8,285 bases of DNA from positions 1 to 8,285 of the forward strand of contig VXNG01000055.1 in NCBI GenBank assembly GCA_009840695.1, in the 5' to 3' direction. This document shows positions 1 through 6,534 of this stretch, in pieces. The DNA is from Acidimicrobiaceae bacterium (GTDB lineage Bacteria; Actinomycetota; Acidimicrobiia; Acidimicrobiales; Aldehydirespiratoraceae). Within the stretch, counting starts at the first letter, position 1. The number at the start of each line of letters is the position of its first letter. A program made the translations under genes and the position numbers. Under the pieces are notes generated by a model, which saw only the letters and a list, made by a program, of their open reading frames with translations, was not told where the DNA came from and did no database searches.

Positions 1-1
1 C

Positions 2-454
2 CTCGACCACTACCGCAACCCCCGCAACCGCGGCGAGCTGGAGGTGCCGCCGGCTGTCCAGGCTGTGGGGTTCAACCCGTTGTGCGGCGATGAGGTAGTC
101 GTCTACGTGGAGGTGCAGGACGGTGTGGTCGCTGAGGTGTCGACGGGCGGCCAGGGATGCTCGATCAGCCAGTCGTCAGCGTCGATGATGTCCACCGCCA
201 TCAAGGGCCGCAGCGTGGCGGAGGTGCGGCGTCTGGTGCGGGCCTTCAAGCACATGATGTCCATCCACGGCACCGGCATCGGCGGCACCGGCGACGACCT
301 GGACGACGACGGAGACAGCGGCAACGGCGCCGGCGACGTCAAGCTCGGTGATCTGGAGGCGTTGCGCGGCGTGGTCAAGTTCCCCGTGCGCATCAAGTGC
401 GCCACCCTGTCGTGGAACACCCTGGTGCAGGCCCTCGACGACACCTTCGCCTGA
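2..454 (+). CDS. sufU: SufU Fe-S assembly sulfurtransferase/scaffold (5' end cut off by window)
   Basis: SufU is a zinc protein that accepts persulfide sulfur from the cysteine desulfurase SufS and passes it to the SufBCD scaffold in the cytoplasm. The reading frame is open from base 2, giving 150 residues, and begins LDHYRNPRNRGEL, the conserved SufU/IscU N-terminal segment. Roughly 10-20 residues are therefore missing, and the GTG at 44 is not the true start. The zinc ligands known from B. subtilis SufU (Cys41, Asp43, Cys66, Cys128) are all present, as NPLCGD (C28, D30 of the fragment), GQGCSIS (C53) and RIKCATLSW (C133). The C53-C133 spacing is 80 residues against 62 in B. subtilis; the extra length is a Gly/Asp-rich loop at about fragment residues 89-113. 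The real sufU start and probably sufS lie upstream, outside the window. The next gene starts 36 bases downstream on the same strand. Identity is very secure. Confidence 0.95.
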   Translation, partial: LDHYRNPRNRGELEVPPAVQAVGFNPLCGDEVVVYVEVQDGVVAEVSTGGQGCSISQSSASMMSTAIKGRSVAEVRRLVRAFKHMMSIHGTGIGGTGDDLDDDGDSGNGAGDVKLGDLEALRGVVKFPVRIKCATLSWNTLVQALDDTFA

Positions 455-490
455 GAAGCCGGCTCGCCAGCGACTGGTACGGTTCGGTTC

Positions 491-1564
491 GTGACGGAAC
501 TGCCGCCGGCTGATTGGTACGTCGATCCCGAGGATCCCGCGCAGTACCGGTACTGGGACGGCTCCCGCTGGACCGACCACCGCGCCCCCCGTCACAGTGC
601 CTCCTACGAACAGGCCGGTGCCCCCGGCGACGGTGGCTCCTCCCGGCATCGCCGCATCGGCGACCTGCTCACCGGCACATGGCGGCTGATGACGCAGAAC
701 CTGCGGCCGCTGCTCGTCATCTATGCGGTGGTGGCCGTGGTGTACCTGGCCGGCGAAGAGGCAGTCGGAAGGGGATTCGACGATGTGTTCGGCGACACAT
801 TGGGAGCTCTGGTCGACGAAGTGGCTCCCGTCGATCCCGACGCCGACGACGAGGAACTCGACGCGGTGTTGGAGAGTCGTTGGAACGACGTGACCGACCG
901 CCTCGAAGGCCTGAGTTCGTCCACTCTGGCCACGGGGATACTCATGATGGCCGTGGGCGCCGTAGTCGTCATCGCCATCAACATCGTCGAGTTCGCCGCG
1001 TTCGGCCAGGTTGCGGTGGCCCGGCTGGGCCAGAGGCAGATGGGCGCATCCGGCGCGCTGCGGGCCGGCCTCAGGCGCCTGTTGCGCATCACCGGAGTGG
1101 GCCTGATGCTGCTGGTGATGTTCTGCGGCGCGCTGATGGTGGTATCTCTCGTGGCGGGACTGGTCAGCCTGGCGTCGGGTGCGCTCGCCGTGGTGCTGGG
1201 AGCAGCGATGTGTCTGGTGGTGATAGGGGTCGCCGCACCACTCGCGCTTCTCGCCCTGATGACTGCCGCCGTCGGTCCGGCCGAGCCTTCGATGCGCTAT
1301 GCACGCGCCCTGCTCAGGAGCGCCTACTGGGCGACCCTAGGCCGCATGGTATTGATCTTCGTCCTCTCGCTCGCGGCTACCGTCCCGGTGATAGTCGTCG
1401 CAGAACTCCTAGGGCTGTTCAACGATGTGCTTGCACGCGTGACCGTTGTCGGGTTGAGCGTGTTCCCCGAAGTGTTGAGCGCCATCGCCTTCTTCACCGT
1501 CTACCACGACCTCGGCGGCCAGCACGCCGACATCGCTGAGCCCTCCGCCTCGCCGGCGAACTAG
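491..1564 (+). CDS. DUF2510-containing multi-pass membrane protein
   Basis: A 357-residue protein of unknown function. Residues 5-32 form a DUF2510 motif (ADWYVDPEDPAQYRYWDGSRW, then TDH), a short Trp-rich module common at the N-termini of actinobacterial membrane proteins. After a hydrophilic linker come about six hydrophobic segments, near residues 71-88, 145-168, 200-225, 230-258, 285-306 and 315-338. A strongly acidic loop (about 89-142, including DPDADDEELDAVLE) lies between the first two. The segment from RIGDLLTGTWRLMTQNLRPLL to the final FFTVYHDLGG resembles the membrane domain of glycerophosphodiester-phosphodiesterase-like and YciC-like proteins; this is inference from pattern only, and no catalytic phosphodiesterase domain is present. 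The GTG start at 491 is chosen because DUF2510 begins almost at once. No clear Shine-Dalgarno precedes it, so translation may depend on read-through from sufU, 36 bases upstream. The TAG stop overlaps the stop of the convergent helicase gene. Confidence 0.85.
   Translation: MTELPPADWYVDPEDPAQYRYWDGSRWTDHRAPRHSASYEQAGAPGDGGSSRHRRIGDLLTGTWRLMTQNLRPLLVIYAVVAVVYLAGEEAVGRGFDDVFGDTLGALVDEVAPVDPDADDEELDAVLESRWNDVTDRLEGLSSSTLATGILMMAVGAVVVIAINIVEFAAFGQVAVARLGQRQMGASGALRAGLRRLLRITGVGLMLLVMFCGALMVVSLVAGLVSLASGALAVVLGAAMCLVVIGVAAPLALLALMTAAVGPAEPSMRYARALLRSAYWATLGRMVLIFVLSLAATVPVIVVAELLGLFNDVLARVTVVGLSVFPEVLSAIAFFTVYHDLGGQHADIAEPSASPAN
1561..1564. other. Shared CTAG: overlapping stop codons of convergent genes
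   Basis: The palindrome CTAG supplies TAG to the plus-strand membrane-protein gene (1562-1564) and TAG to the minus-strand helicase gene (complement of 1561-1563). The two genes therefore overlap tail to tail by four bases. No intergenic space remains for a bidirectional terminator, so any terminator would have to lie inside one of the coding sequences. Confidence 0.9.
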
Positions 1565-4449
1565 GGGGCCTCCGGTCCGCCCAGGACGGACTTGAGGGCC
1601 TCGCCGTAGGTGGCAAGTTTGGCCGGACCGATGCCGGACACGGCCAGCAGAGCCTCGTCGGTGGCAGGCCGGCGGCGGGCCAGCTCGCGCAGGACTGCGT
1701 CGGAGAACACCCGGAAGGGCCGGACCTCCTCTGATTGGCTCTGCTCCCATCGCCACTGGCGCAGACGCTGGAACATCGCCGCAGCCTCGGGCTCGGTCGC
1801 CTCGTCGATGGGCGGGCTCTTGGATCTTGATGACTGGCTCGGTGCCTTCCTACCTGCAGCCGGTGCAGGAAGCTCAGGCTGAGCCCGGTCTTCTGTGGGC
1901 AAGCCCGCCGGTTCGAGCTTGGAGCGCCAGGACATCTCGACGATGAAGGGGGACTTCGGGCCGTCGGCGACGATCAGCACCGACTCCGAGCCGCGAGTGA
2001 TGGCGACATGGAAGACGCGGCGCTCCTCCTCGAGATCGCCGGCCAGGCGGTGCGGCATCAGGCCCTCGGTGGCCGACAGCACGATCACGTGGGGCCACTC
2101 CAGGCCCTTCACCCGGTGCACGGTGGCAAGGCGCACGCCCCGACCCCATCTCGAAGGGCCGAGACGGGCATCCACCTCGTTGCCGTGACGCCCATCGGTC
2201 AACCGGCGACGCAGCCAGTCCTCGAACGCGGCCGGATCGGCGCAATGGGCTGCTACCGACATCAAAGCCCGAAGGTCATCACCGTGGGCGGAGCGGTCCA
2301 CCGTGCGGCGCGACGCGTCCAGCCGCTCGTCAAGGCTGGCCGCCAGGTCAGTGCCGTGCTGGATCGCCTCCAGCAGCCGCAGGGTGTCGGCGCCGTCGCG
2401 GGCCATCCCGCCGACGCGCTCGACGTCGTCCGCGAAGTCCGATACCCGCCCCGCAGTCCGCTCGTCGCTGATGCGTCCGGCCAGGCGCCTCAGCGCGCCC
2501 ACGTTGTGCTGCTCAGCGATCCACTCGACCACCCGGGGCGAGATGCCTCGGGGCGGGCGGCGGGCCGCAGTAGCCAGCGCCTCGGGGGACAGCCGGGCAG
2601 CGCCGGAGGTGGCCAGACGGAGCCATGCCAGCACCGCGGCCACTCCGGTGCGCTCCAGGAACCAGGGGCCGACCGGGGTCATGCAGTCGATCCCCGCCTC
2701 CGACAGCAGTATCTGGGGGGCCAACAGGGTGCTGTTGACCCTGGCCAGCACGGCGATGTCCCTGGCGTCGGCGCCTGCCGCCAGCAGCGTCCGGACCCGC
2801 TCAACCACTGCCAGGCCGCCGTCACCGGCCGCCTCGACCGCCAAGGACCGGCCCGCGGCCCCGTCAGGCTCGGACTCGCCGGCATCCGGCCCGGCCCGGT
2901 CCGGCTCGTCAATGTCCAGCGAGGCCGATTCAGGGACGCGGGCTGGGCGGGCCGAGATGTCTTTGGCGATGCGGTGCCGGTTGTGCGACAGCAGGTTGGT
3001 GGCGGCCTCCACAACATCGGGCGGGCAGCGGTAGTTGACTCCAAGCAGGTGACGGGCCGCGCCCGGGAAGAAGCGCTCGAACTCGATCAGCCAACGGGGC
3101 GAGGCGCCCGAGTAGCCATAGATGGTCTGGTCGTCGTCGCCCACTCCCAACACGTCGGCTCTCGGTCCAGCCAGCAGGCGGATCATCAGCAGGTGGGCCG
3201 GAGTGAGATCCTGGAACTCGTCGACCAGCAGCACGCCGCACGCACGGCGGGCCGCAGCCCGGGCGGCCGGATCGGCGAGCAGCACTTCTATGGCTCGGAC
3301 GATCTGATGGTCGAAGTCGACAACCCCCCGCTCGTCCAGCGTCTCGGCGTAGGCCGGGGCCAACTCGGCGAAGCCCTCGATATCGGGCGCGTAGTCCCGC
3401 TCCACCTCGGCCGGGTCTCGCAGCCCGAGGCGGGACGCGCTGAGCGCCTCCACCCACGGAGCCAGCGGGTCGGTCATGGCCCGCCTGCGCTTGCGGGGAG
3501 CCCGCTCCCCCACCAAGTCGTGTAGCAGATCACGCACTGCCCGCTCGTCAATGACCTCGACCCGACCATGATGTGCAGAGCGGGTGAAGGGACCAGTGCC
3601 GTTGCACACCGCGAGCGCCAGGCTGTTGAGGGTCCGCACCTCCAGGCCGGAAAGGTCGGCGGTGCGCTCCCGCATCTCGGCCCGGGCCCGCACGTTGTAG
3701 GCCACCAGGCACACCGCAGCCGGGGCCACGCCCAGGTCCCGCACCAGCCAGCGGGCCCGCTCGGTGAGGACCCGGGTCTTTCCCGACCCGGCCGGGGCCA
3801 CGATGCAGGCCCCGCCCCCGCGATGGCCCACGGCCCGCCGCTGGTCGGGCGCCAGGTCGGCCACGGGTTCGCAGTCCCGCAGCCCGCCTAAGGCGCCCGC
3901 GGCGAGGTTGGCCGCCGGGATTAGCGCCGCGCCGTCCAACTCCGAGGCACCGAATGAGTACAAGGGACCGCCGTCGCACCAGGCGGGATCGCCTGCGGTC
4001 GACACGACGTCGCCCCGCTCCCCCGGCGCCGAGGCTCGTGCTCCGAGCGCCAGAGCCTGCTCACGGAGGCCGAACCGCACCCGGCCCGCTTCGCGCGCGT
4101 CCACCGAGTTGGCGGTCAGCAAGTGATGCCAGACCTCGTCGGTCAGTGTGAGGCCGGGCCCCAACTCCCACCACGACCGGGCCAGCACCGGCTCGGTGCC
4201 CGGCAGCGGTCCGTCCAACTCGATCACCAGTCGCTCGCGGCCGTGCCATGCCGTCCGCAGCTGCCGACCCACTGCGGCGTCCAACGACGCTGTCTCCACC
4301 CGCACGCGGGGGCAGGCCTTCCACGGCGCAGGCGTGGGCTGGCCGGGCAGCACCAGAACGCTGCGACCAAGGCAGTCAGGTCCCGCGGCCTGTTCGGCGT
4401 CGTAGTCCGAGGCCGCCTCGGTCCCACGCCTGCCACCCGGCCCGGTCAC
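1561..4449 (-). CDS. UvrD/PcrA-family superfamily-1 DNA helicase with N-terminal extension and HRDC-like C-terminus
   Basis: A 962-residue ATP-dependent 3'-5' DNA helicase of the UvrD/Rep/PcrA type, probably acting in DNA repair or in clearing replication obstacles. Motifs in order: Q motif LAPDQRRAV (199-207), Walker A APAGSGKT (218-225), motif Ia VAYNVRARAEMRER (249-262), Walker B VDEFQD (409-414), motif III GDDDQTIYGYSG (437-448), motif IV VNYRCP (471-476), motif V TVHRVKGLEW (776-785) and motif VI EERRVFHVAITRG (808-820). The C-terminal region, about 887-955, resembles an HRDC domain (FRVFSDAVLRELARRRP, then LLAVSGIGPAKLATYG), as in mycobacterial UvrD2. Residues 1-195 form an extension upstream of the Q motif that I cannot assign; it includes RSWWELGPGLTLTDEVWHHL. 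An acidic linker (512-530) interrupts the 2A region, and a Ser/Lys/Pro-rich linker (860-885) precedes HRDC. The GTG start has GAGGG nine bases upstream. Last gene of the minus-strand run; family certain, subgroup uncertain. Confidence 0.93.
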   Translation of the reverse strand: MTGPGGRRGTEAASDYDAEQAAGPDCLGRSVLVLPGQPTPAPWKACPRVRVETASLDAAVGRQLRTAWHGRERLVIELDGPLPGTEPVLARSWWELGPGLTLTDEVWHHLLTANSVDAREAGRVRFGLREQALALGARASAPGERGDVVSTAGDPAWCDGGPLYSFGASELDGAALIPAANLAAGALGGLRDCEPVADLAPDQRRAVGHRGGGACIVAPAGSGKTRVLTERARWLVRDLGVAPAAVCLVAYNVRARAEMRERTADLSGLEVRTLNSLALAVCNGTGPFTRSAHHGRVEVIDERAVRDLLHDLVGERAPRKRRRAMTDPLAPWVEALSASRLGLRDPAEVERDYAPDIEGFAELAPAYAETLDERGVVDFDHQIVRAIEVLLADPAARAAARRACGVLLVDEFQDLTPAHLLMIRLLAGPRADVLGVGDDDQTIYGYSGASPRWLIEFERFFPGAARHLLGVNYRCPPDVVEAATNLLSHNRHRIAKDISARPARVPESASLDIDEPDRAGPDAGESEPDGAAGRSLAVEAAGDGGLAVVERVRTLLAAGADARDIAVLARVNSTLLAPQILLSEAGIDCMTPVGPWFLERTGVAAVLAWLRLATSGAARLSPEALATAARRPPRGISPRVVEWIAEQHNVGALRRLAGRISDERTAGRVSDFADDVERVGGMARDGADTLRLLEAIQHGTDLAASLDERLDASRRTVDRSAHGDDLRALMSVAAHCADPAAFEDWLRRRLTDGRHGNEVDARLGPSRWGRGVRLATVHRVKGLEWPHVIVLSATEGLMPHRLAGDLEEERRVFHVAITRGSESVLIVADGPKSPFIVEMSWRSKLEPAGLPTEDRAQPELPAPAAGRKAPSQSSRSKSPPIDEATEPEAAAMFQRLRQWRWEQSQSEEVRPFRVFSDAVLRELARRRPATDEALLAVSGIGPAKLATYGEALKSVLGGPEAP

Positions 4450-4458
4450 GCTCCCACG

Positions 4459-4463
4459 CCCTC
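4459..4463 (-). promoter_or_regulatory. Probable ribosome binding site of the helicase gene
   Basis: Read on the minus strand, GAGGG lies nine bases before the GTG start at 4449. A second purine run, GGGAG (4451-4455), sits only one base from the GTG and is too close to act for this start. The site supports the chosen start but does not prove it. Confidence 0.45.
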
Positions 4464-4470
4464 ACACCGC

Positions 4471-4518
4471 GAATTGGCAGCACAGAGCGCCCAATAGGGA
4501 ACCCACCGCTGCCAATTC
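4471..4518. repeat. Perfect 11-bp inverted repeat with 26-base loop
   Basis: GAATTGGCAGC at 4471-4481 and its exact complement GCTGCCAATTC at 4508-4518 flank a 26-base spacer. The spacer holds a small nested hairpin (CCC-AATA-GGG, 4490-4499). The element fills over half of the 85-base gap between the DHPS-like stop and the helicase start. It begins 16 bases after the stop codon and ends just before the helicase ribosome binding region. No T-tract follows on either strand, so it is not a classical intrinsic terminator. It could be an mRNA processing or attenuation hairpin, a protein-binding site (half-sites about 37 bp apart), or a copy of a dispersed repeat. The sequence shows the repeat; its role is open. 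Confidence 0.8.
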
Positions 4519-4534
4519 CCCGAGCCGCGAGACG

Positions 4535-5329
4535 TCATCGCTCGGTAGCGGCGCTGAGGCGGCGAATCACCGCCAGCACCCGGTCGGGGCGGTGGCAGCG
4601 GCCGTAGTCGAAGCCGGCCCGGATGCAGATCTCCAGCAGCTCGTCGTGCTGATCGGTCTGCTTCCACGGCAATGGCAGGTAGACCGGCAGCCCGAAAGCT
4701 CGCAGCGCATCGAGGTTCTCGTAGACCCGTCTCTGGTACCGGTAGCGGTCGGGCCACTCCCAGCCGGGCGGCCCGAATCCCGTCCCCGGGTCGAGGATCA
4801 GCCGGCTGCGCTCGATACCAGCGGCCTCCCAACGGTGCAATGACCGGTCGAACCACTCACAGATCACCTCGACCGGATCACCGATCACATGCCGGGACGC
4901 CTTGGGGTCGGCGCCCCAGACGAACGGCGCCACCACCGGCACGTCCTGCTGGGCTGCCAGCCGCACCATGGCTGGGTTCTGCAGCCCGTCGGCCGCGTTG
5001 ATCATGGTGGCACCGCAGGAGAGAGCCCTTCGCATTATCTCCGGCTGCCACGAGTCGACGGAGAGTTCTGCGCCGCGTGATTCACACAGAGCGGCCAGCG
5101 CTTGGACCTTGCCGTCGAGTCGATGCCATTCGACATCGACATCCACCCGGTCAGCGAACTGGGTGGAGCCCGCACCACCGAGATCGATGCCGACGCAGCC
5201 CTTATCAAGCAGATCAGAAGCCCGGATCATCGCGCCCTCCACCGTCGTGGCCACCGAGAAATCAGCCAGCGAGTCTGGTGAGGCGTTCACGACGCCGTGC
5301 AGCCTCATTGCCGGTGCGGGATCCGCCAC
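4535..5329 (-). CDS. Divergent dihydropteroate-synthase-like pterin-binding protein
   Basis: A 264-residue TIM-barrel protein of the DHPS/pterin-binding family. Canonical DHPS (FolP) joins pABA to dihydropterin pyrophosphate in folate synthesis. Family landmarks: GVVNASPDS (N15), IDLGGAGSTQFA (loop 2, T56), LSVDSW (D92), TMINAADG (N111), LILDPGTGFG (D180), LPVYLPLPWKQT (K223) and GRCHRP (R244, H246). These match the E. coli pterin-pocket residues N22, T62, D96, N115, D185, K221 and R255. However, GGESTRPG has become GGAGSTQF (Arg63 to Gln), SRK has become PWK (Ser219 to Pro, Arg220 to Trp), the usual MH segment is PFVWG, and the K-to-R spacing is 21 rather than 34. It probably binds a pterin but is unlikely to be the housekeeping FolP. 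GTG 5329 is used; ATG 5308 (MRLHGVVN) is equally possible, as neither has a clear ribosome binding site. It lies 79 bases after the pterin dehydratase gene. Confidence 0.8.
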   Translation of the reverse strand: MADPAPAMRLHGVVNASPDSLADFSVATTVEGAMIRASDLLDKGCVGIDLGGAGSTQFADRVDVDVEWHRLDGKVQALAALCESRGAELSVDSWQPEIMRRALSCGATMINAADGLQNPAMVRLAAQQDVPVVAPFVWGADPKASRHVIGDPVEVICEWFDRSLHRWEAAGIERSRLILDPGTGFGPPGWEWPDRYRYQRRVYENLDALRAFGLPVYLPLPWKQTDQHDELLEICIRAGFDYGRCHRPDRVLAVIRRLSAATER

Positions 5330-5408
5330 GCCCGGCAGTGTCGCACGGCACCGCAGTCATCCCACCCCGGGGCTTCGTGCGGTGAGTCAGAGTGAGGCGC
5401 CCGGGCTC

Positions 5409-5699
5409 CTAGCCGCCGGCGGCGTCGACGCGCTCGATGAAGTCGCGGTCGCGGGCCGAGAGGCCGCCCACATCGTGGCTGGTGATGGCCAGTTCCACCT
5501 TGTTGTAGACGTTGGACCACTCGGGATGATGGAAGAGCCGCTCGGCGATGAGGGCCACATGGGTCATGAACGCGAACGCGGCCCGGAAGTCGGCGAACTG
5601 GTACGAGCGACGCAACACGTTGCCGTCGCGGCGCCACTCGGGGTGGGCGTCCAGCAGGTCGCCGATCTCAGCCTCGGTCAGCAGGTCGTCTTTGCTCAT
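5409..5699 (-). CDS. Pterin-4a-carbinolamine dehydratase
   Basis: A 96-residue protein of the PCD/PhhB family, which dehydrates 4a-hydroxytetrahydropterins back to the quinonoid dihydropterin. The family supports aromatic amino acid hydroxylases, and some bacterial members are linked to molybdopterin metabolism. The family active-site signature is complete: E53-x3-H57-H58-P59-x5-Y65-x9-H75-x8-D84, within [13 protein letters not shown] and [13 protein letters not shown]. The usual upstream features W22 and [10 protein letters not shown] are also present, and the length is typical. The ATG at 5699 follows GGGGACC on the minus strand, a close and imperfect ribosome binding site. The gene lies 31 bases after the sufC stop and before the DHPS-like gene, on the same strand, so co-transcription with the SUF genes is likely. 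No aromatic amino acid hydroxylase is visible here, so the substrate is unknown. Family assignment is secure. Confidence 0.93.
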   Translation of the reverse strand: MSKDDLLTEAEIGDLLDAHPEWRRDGNVLRRSYQFADFRAAFAFMTHVALIAERLFHHPEWSNVYNKVELAITSHDVGGLSARDRDFIERVDAAGG

Positions 5700-5730
5700 G
5701 GTCCCCGATGCTACGCCTGACTGGTGCAGC

Positions 5731-6534
5731 TCAGGCCAGCAGGTCGGCGAAGGGGTCTCCGAAGGGGTCCGTGAAGGGCGTCACCCCGGCTTCAGACGCC
5801 GGCTGGGGAAGGGCTGTGGTCCAGCGCTCGTAGCCCTCGGCCTCGAGCTCGTCGGCCAGCTCGGATCCGCCGGACTCCTGAATTCGGCCGCCGGTGAACA
5901 CATGCACGGCGTCGGGCCGGAGGTGGGCGAATACCCGGCTGTAGTGGGTGATGGCCAGCACGCCGAGCCCGTCGTGCTCGGTGGCCTCCTCGATGCGGCC
6001 GGCCACTAGGCGTAGAGCGTCGACATCGAGGCCGGAGTCGAGCTCGTCCATCACCGCGAAGGCCGGCTTCAGCACGCCAAGCTGCAGCGCCTCGTTGCGC
6101 TTGCGCTCGCCTCCGGAGAGGTCCACGTTCACCGGGCGCTGCAGGAACTGCTCGTCGAGGCCGATCCGGTCGGCCTCGGAGCGCATCTGCTCGGCCACGG
6201 CCGCGCCCTCCGGTGTGCACACCGACTCGGTCAACATGTCGAGCAGCGAGACGCCGGGAACCTCGGTGGGGTACTGCATGGCCAGGAACAAGCCCGCCTC
6301 GGCCCGCTGCCACGCCGGCATTCCCAGCAGTTCCGCGCCGTCGAGTCGGACCGAGCCGTCGAGCACGTCGTAGCCGCCGCGCCCGGCGATCACGTGGGCC
6401 AGTGTCGACTTGCCCGACCCGTTGGGTCCCATCACCGCGTGCACCTCGCCCGCGGCCACCTCCAAGTCGACGCCGGTCAGGATCTCGCGGCCCGCCACCG
6501 AGGCTCGCAGGCCCTCGATCACCAGCGTGCTCAC
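5731..6534 (-). CDS. sufC: SufC, ABC ATPase of the SufBCD Fe-S scaffold
   Basis: SufC is the cytosolic ABC-type ATPase that drives Fe-S cluster building in the SufBC2D complex. The 267-residue product has Walker [10 protein letters not shown] (36-44), Q-loop Q87 in [10 protein letters not shown], signature LSGGERKR (139-146), Walker [12 protein letters not shown] (160-170, catalytic E164) and H-loop H197 in ITHYSR; AMQYP and MDELDSGLD are characteristic of SufC. The GTG at 6534 is the chosen start, giving MSTLVIEGL. An in-frame extension to 6594 exists, but it runs through the duplicated start copy and the end of the Rieske gene in a different frame, so it is rejected. The C-terminus runs past the usual 245-250 residues and ends [16 protein letters not shown], a PFxD repeat. 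The start overlaps the TGA of a 12-codon mini-ORF as GTGA, suggesting translational coupling. The next gene is 31 bases downstream. Confidence 0.96.
   Translation of the reverse strand: MSTLVIEGLRASVAGREILTGVDLEVAAGEVHAVMGPNGSGKSTLAHVIAGRGGYDVLDGSVRLDGAELLGMPAWQRAEAGLFLAMQYPTEVPGVSLLDMLTESVCTPEGAAVAEQMRSEADRIGLDEQFLQRPVNVDLSGGERKRNEALQLGVLKPAFAVMDELDSGLDVDALRLVAGRIEEATEHDGLGVLAITHYSRVFAHLRPDAVHVFTGGRIQESGGSELADELEAEGYERWTTALPQPASEAGVTPFTDPFGDPFADLLA
5743..5778 (-). repeat. Three-copy 12-bp tandem repeat encoding PFxD at the SufC C-terminus
   Basis: On the plus strand, three adjacent 12-mers at 5743-5754, 5755-5766 and 5767-5778 all read GTCNNNGAAGGG, with only the middle codon differing (GGC, TCC, CGT). 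On the coding strand they give [12 protein letters not shown], SufC residues 253-264. The outer nine bases of each unit are identical, which points to recent slippage or recombination. Confidence 0.9.

Noticed and set aside
44..454. sufU beginning at GTG 44
   Set aside because: The frame is open to the left edge and the residues before 44 (LDHYRNPRNRGEL) are conserved in SufU, so the start lies outside the window.
491..1564. Calling the DUF2510 membrane protein a glycerophosphodiester phosphodiesterase
   Set aside because: Only a membrane-domain resemblance is visible. No GDPD catalytic domain or its HRG-type motif is present.
2008..3525. 505-codon plus-strand open frame antisense to the helicase gene
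   Set aside because: Its protein is low in recognisable structure and rich in Gly, Arg and Gln. The opposite strand carries all helicase motifs over this span. Long antisense open frames are expected in high-GC DNA.
4471..4500. TTGGCA inside the inverted repeat as a promoter -35 box
   Set aside because: No acceptable -10 hexamer lies 16-18 bases away on either strand; the nearest TATTGG is only 13 bases away.
4446..4856. 136-codon minus-strand frame over the DHPS-like 3' end and the gap
   Set aside because: It overlaps the well-supported DHPS-like frame, has no recognisable family pattern and is Arg/Ala/Gly-rich like other shadow frames here.
5349..5384. 7-bp inverted repeat (CACCGCA/TGCGGTG) with 22-base loop between the PCD and DHPS-like genes
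   Set aside because: A short GC-rich stem with a long loop, and no T-tract, is easily expected by chance in such DNA.
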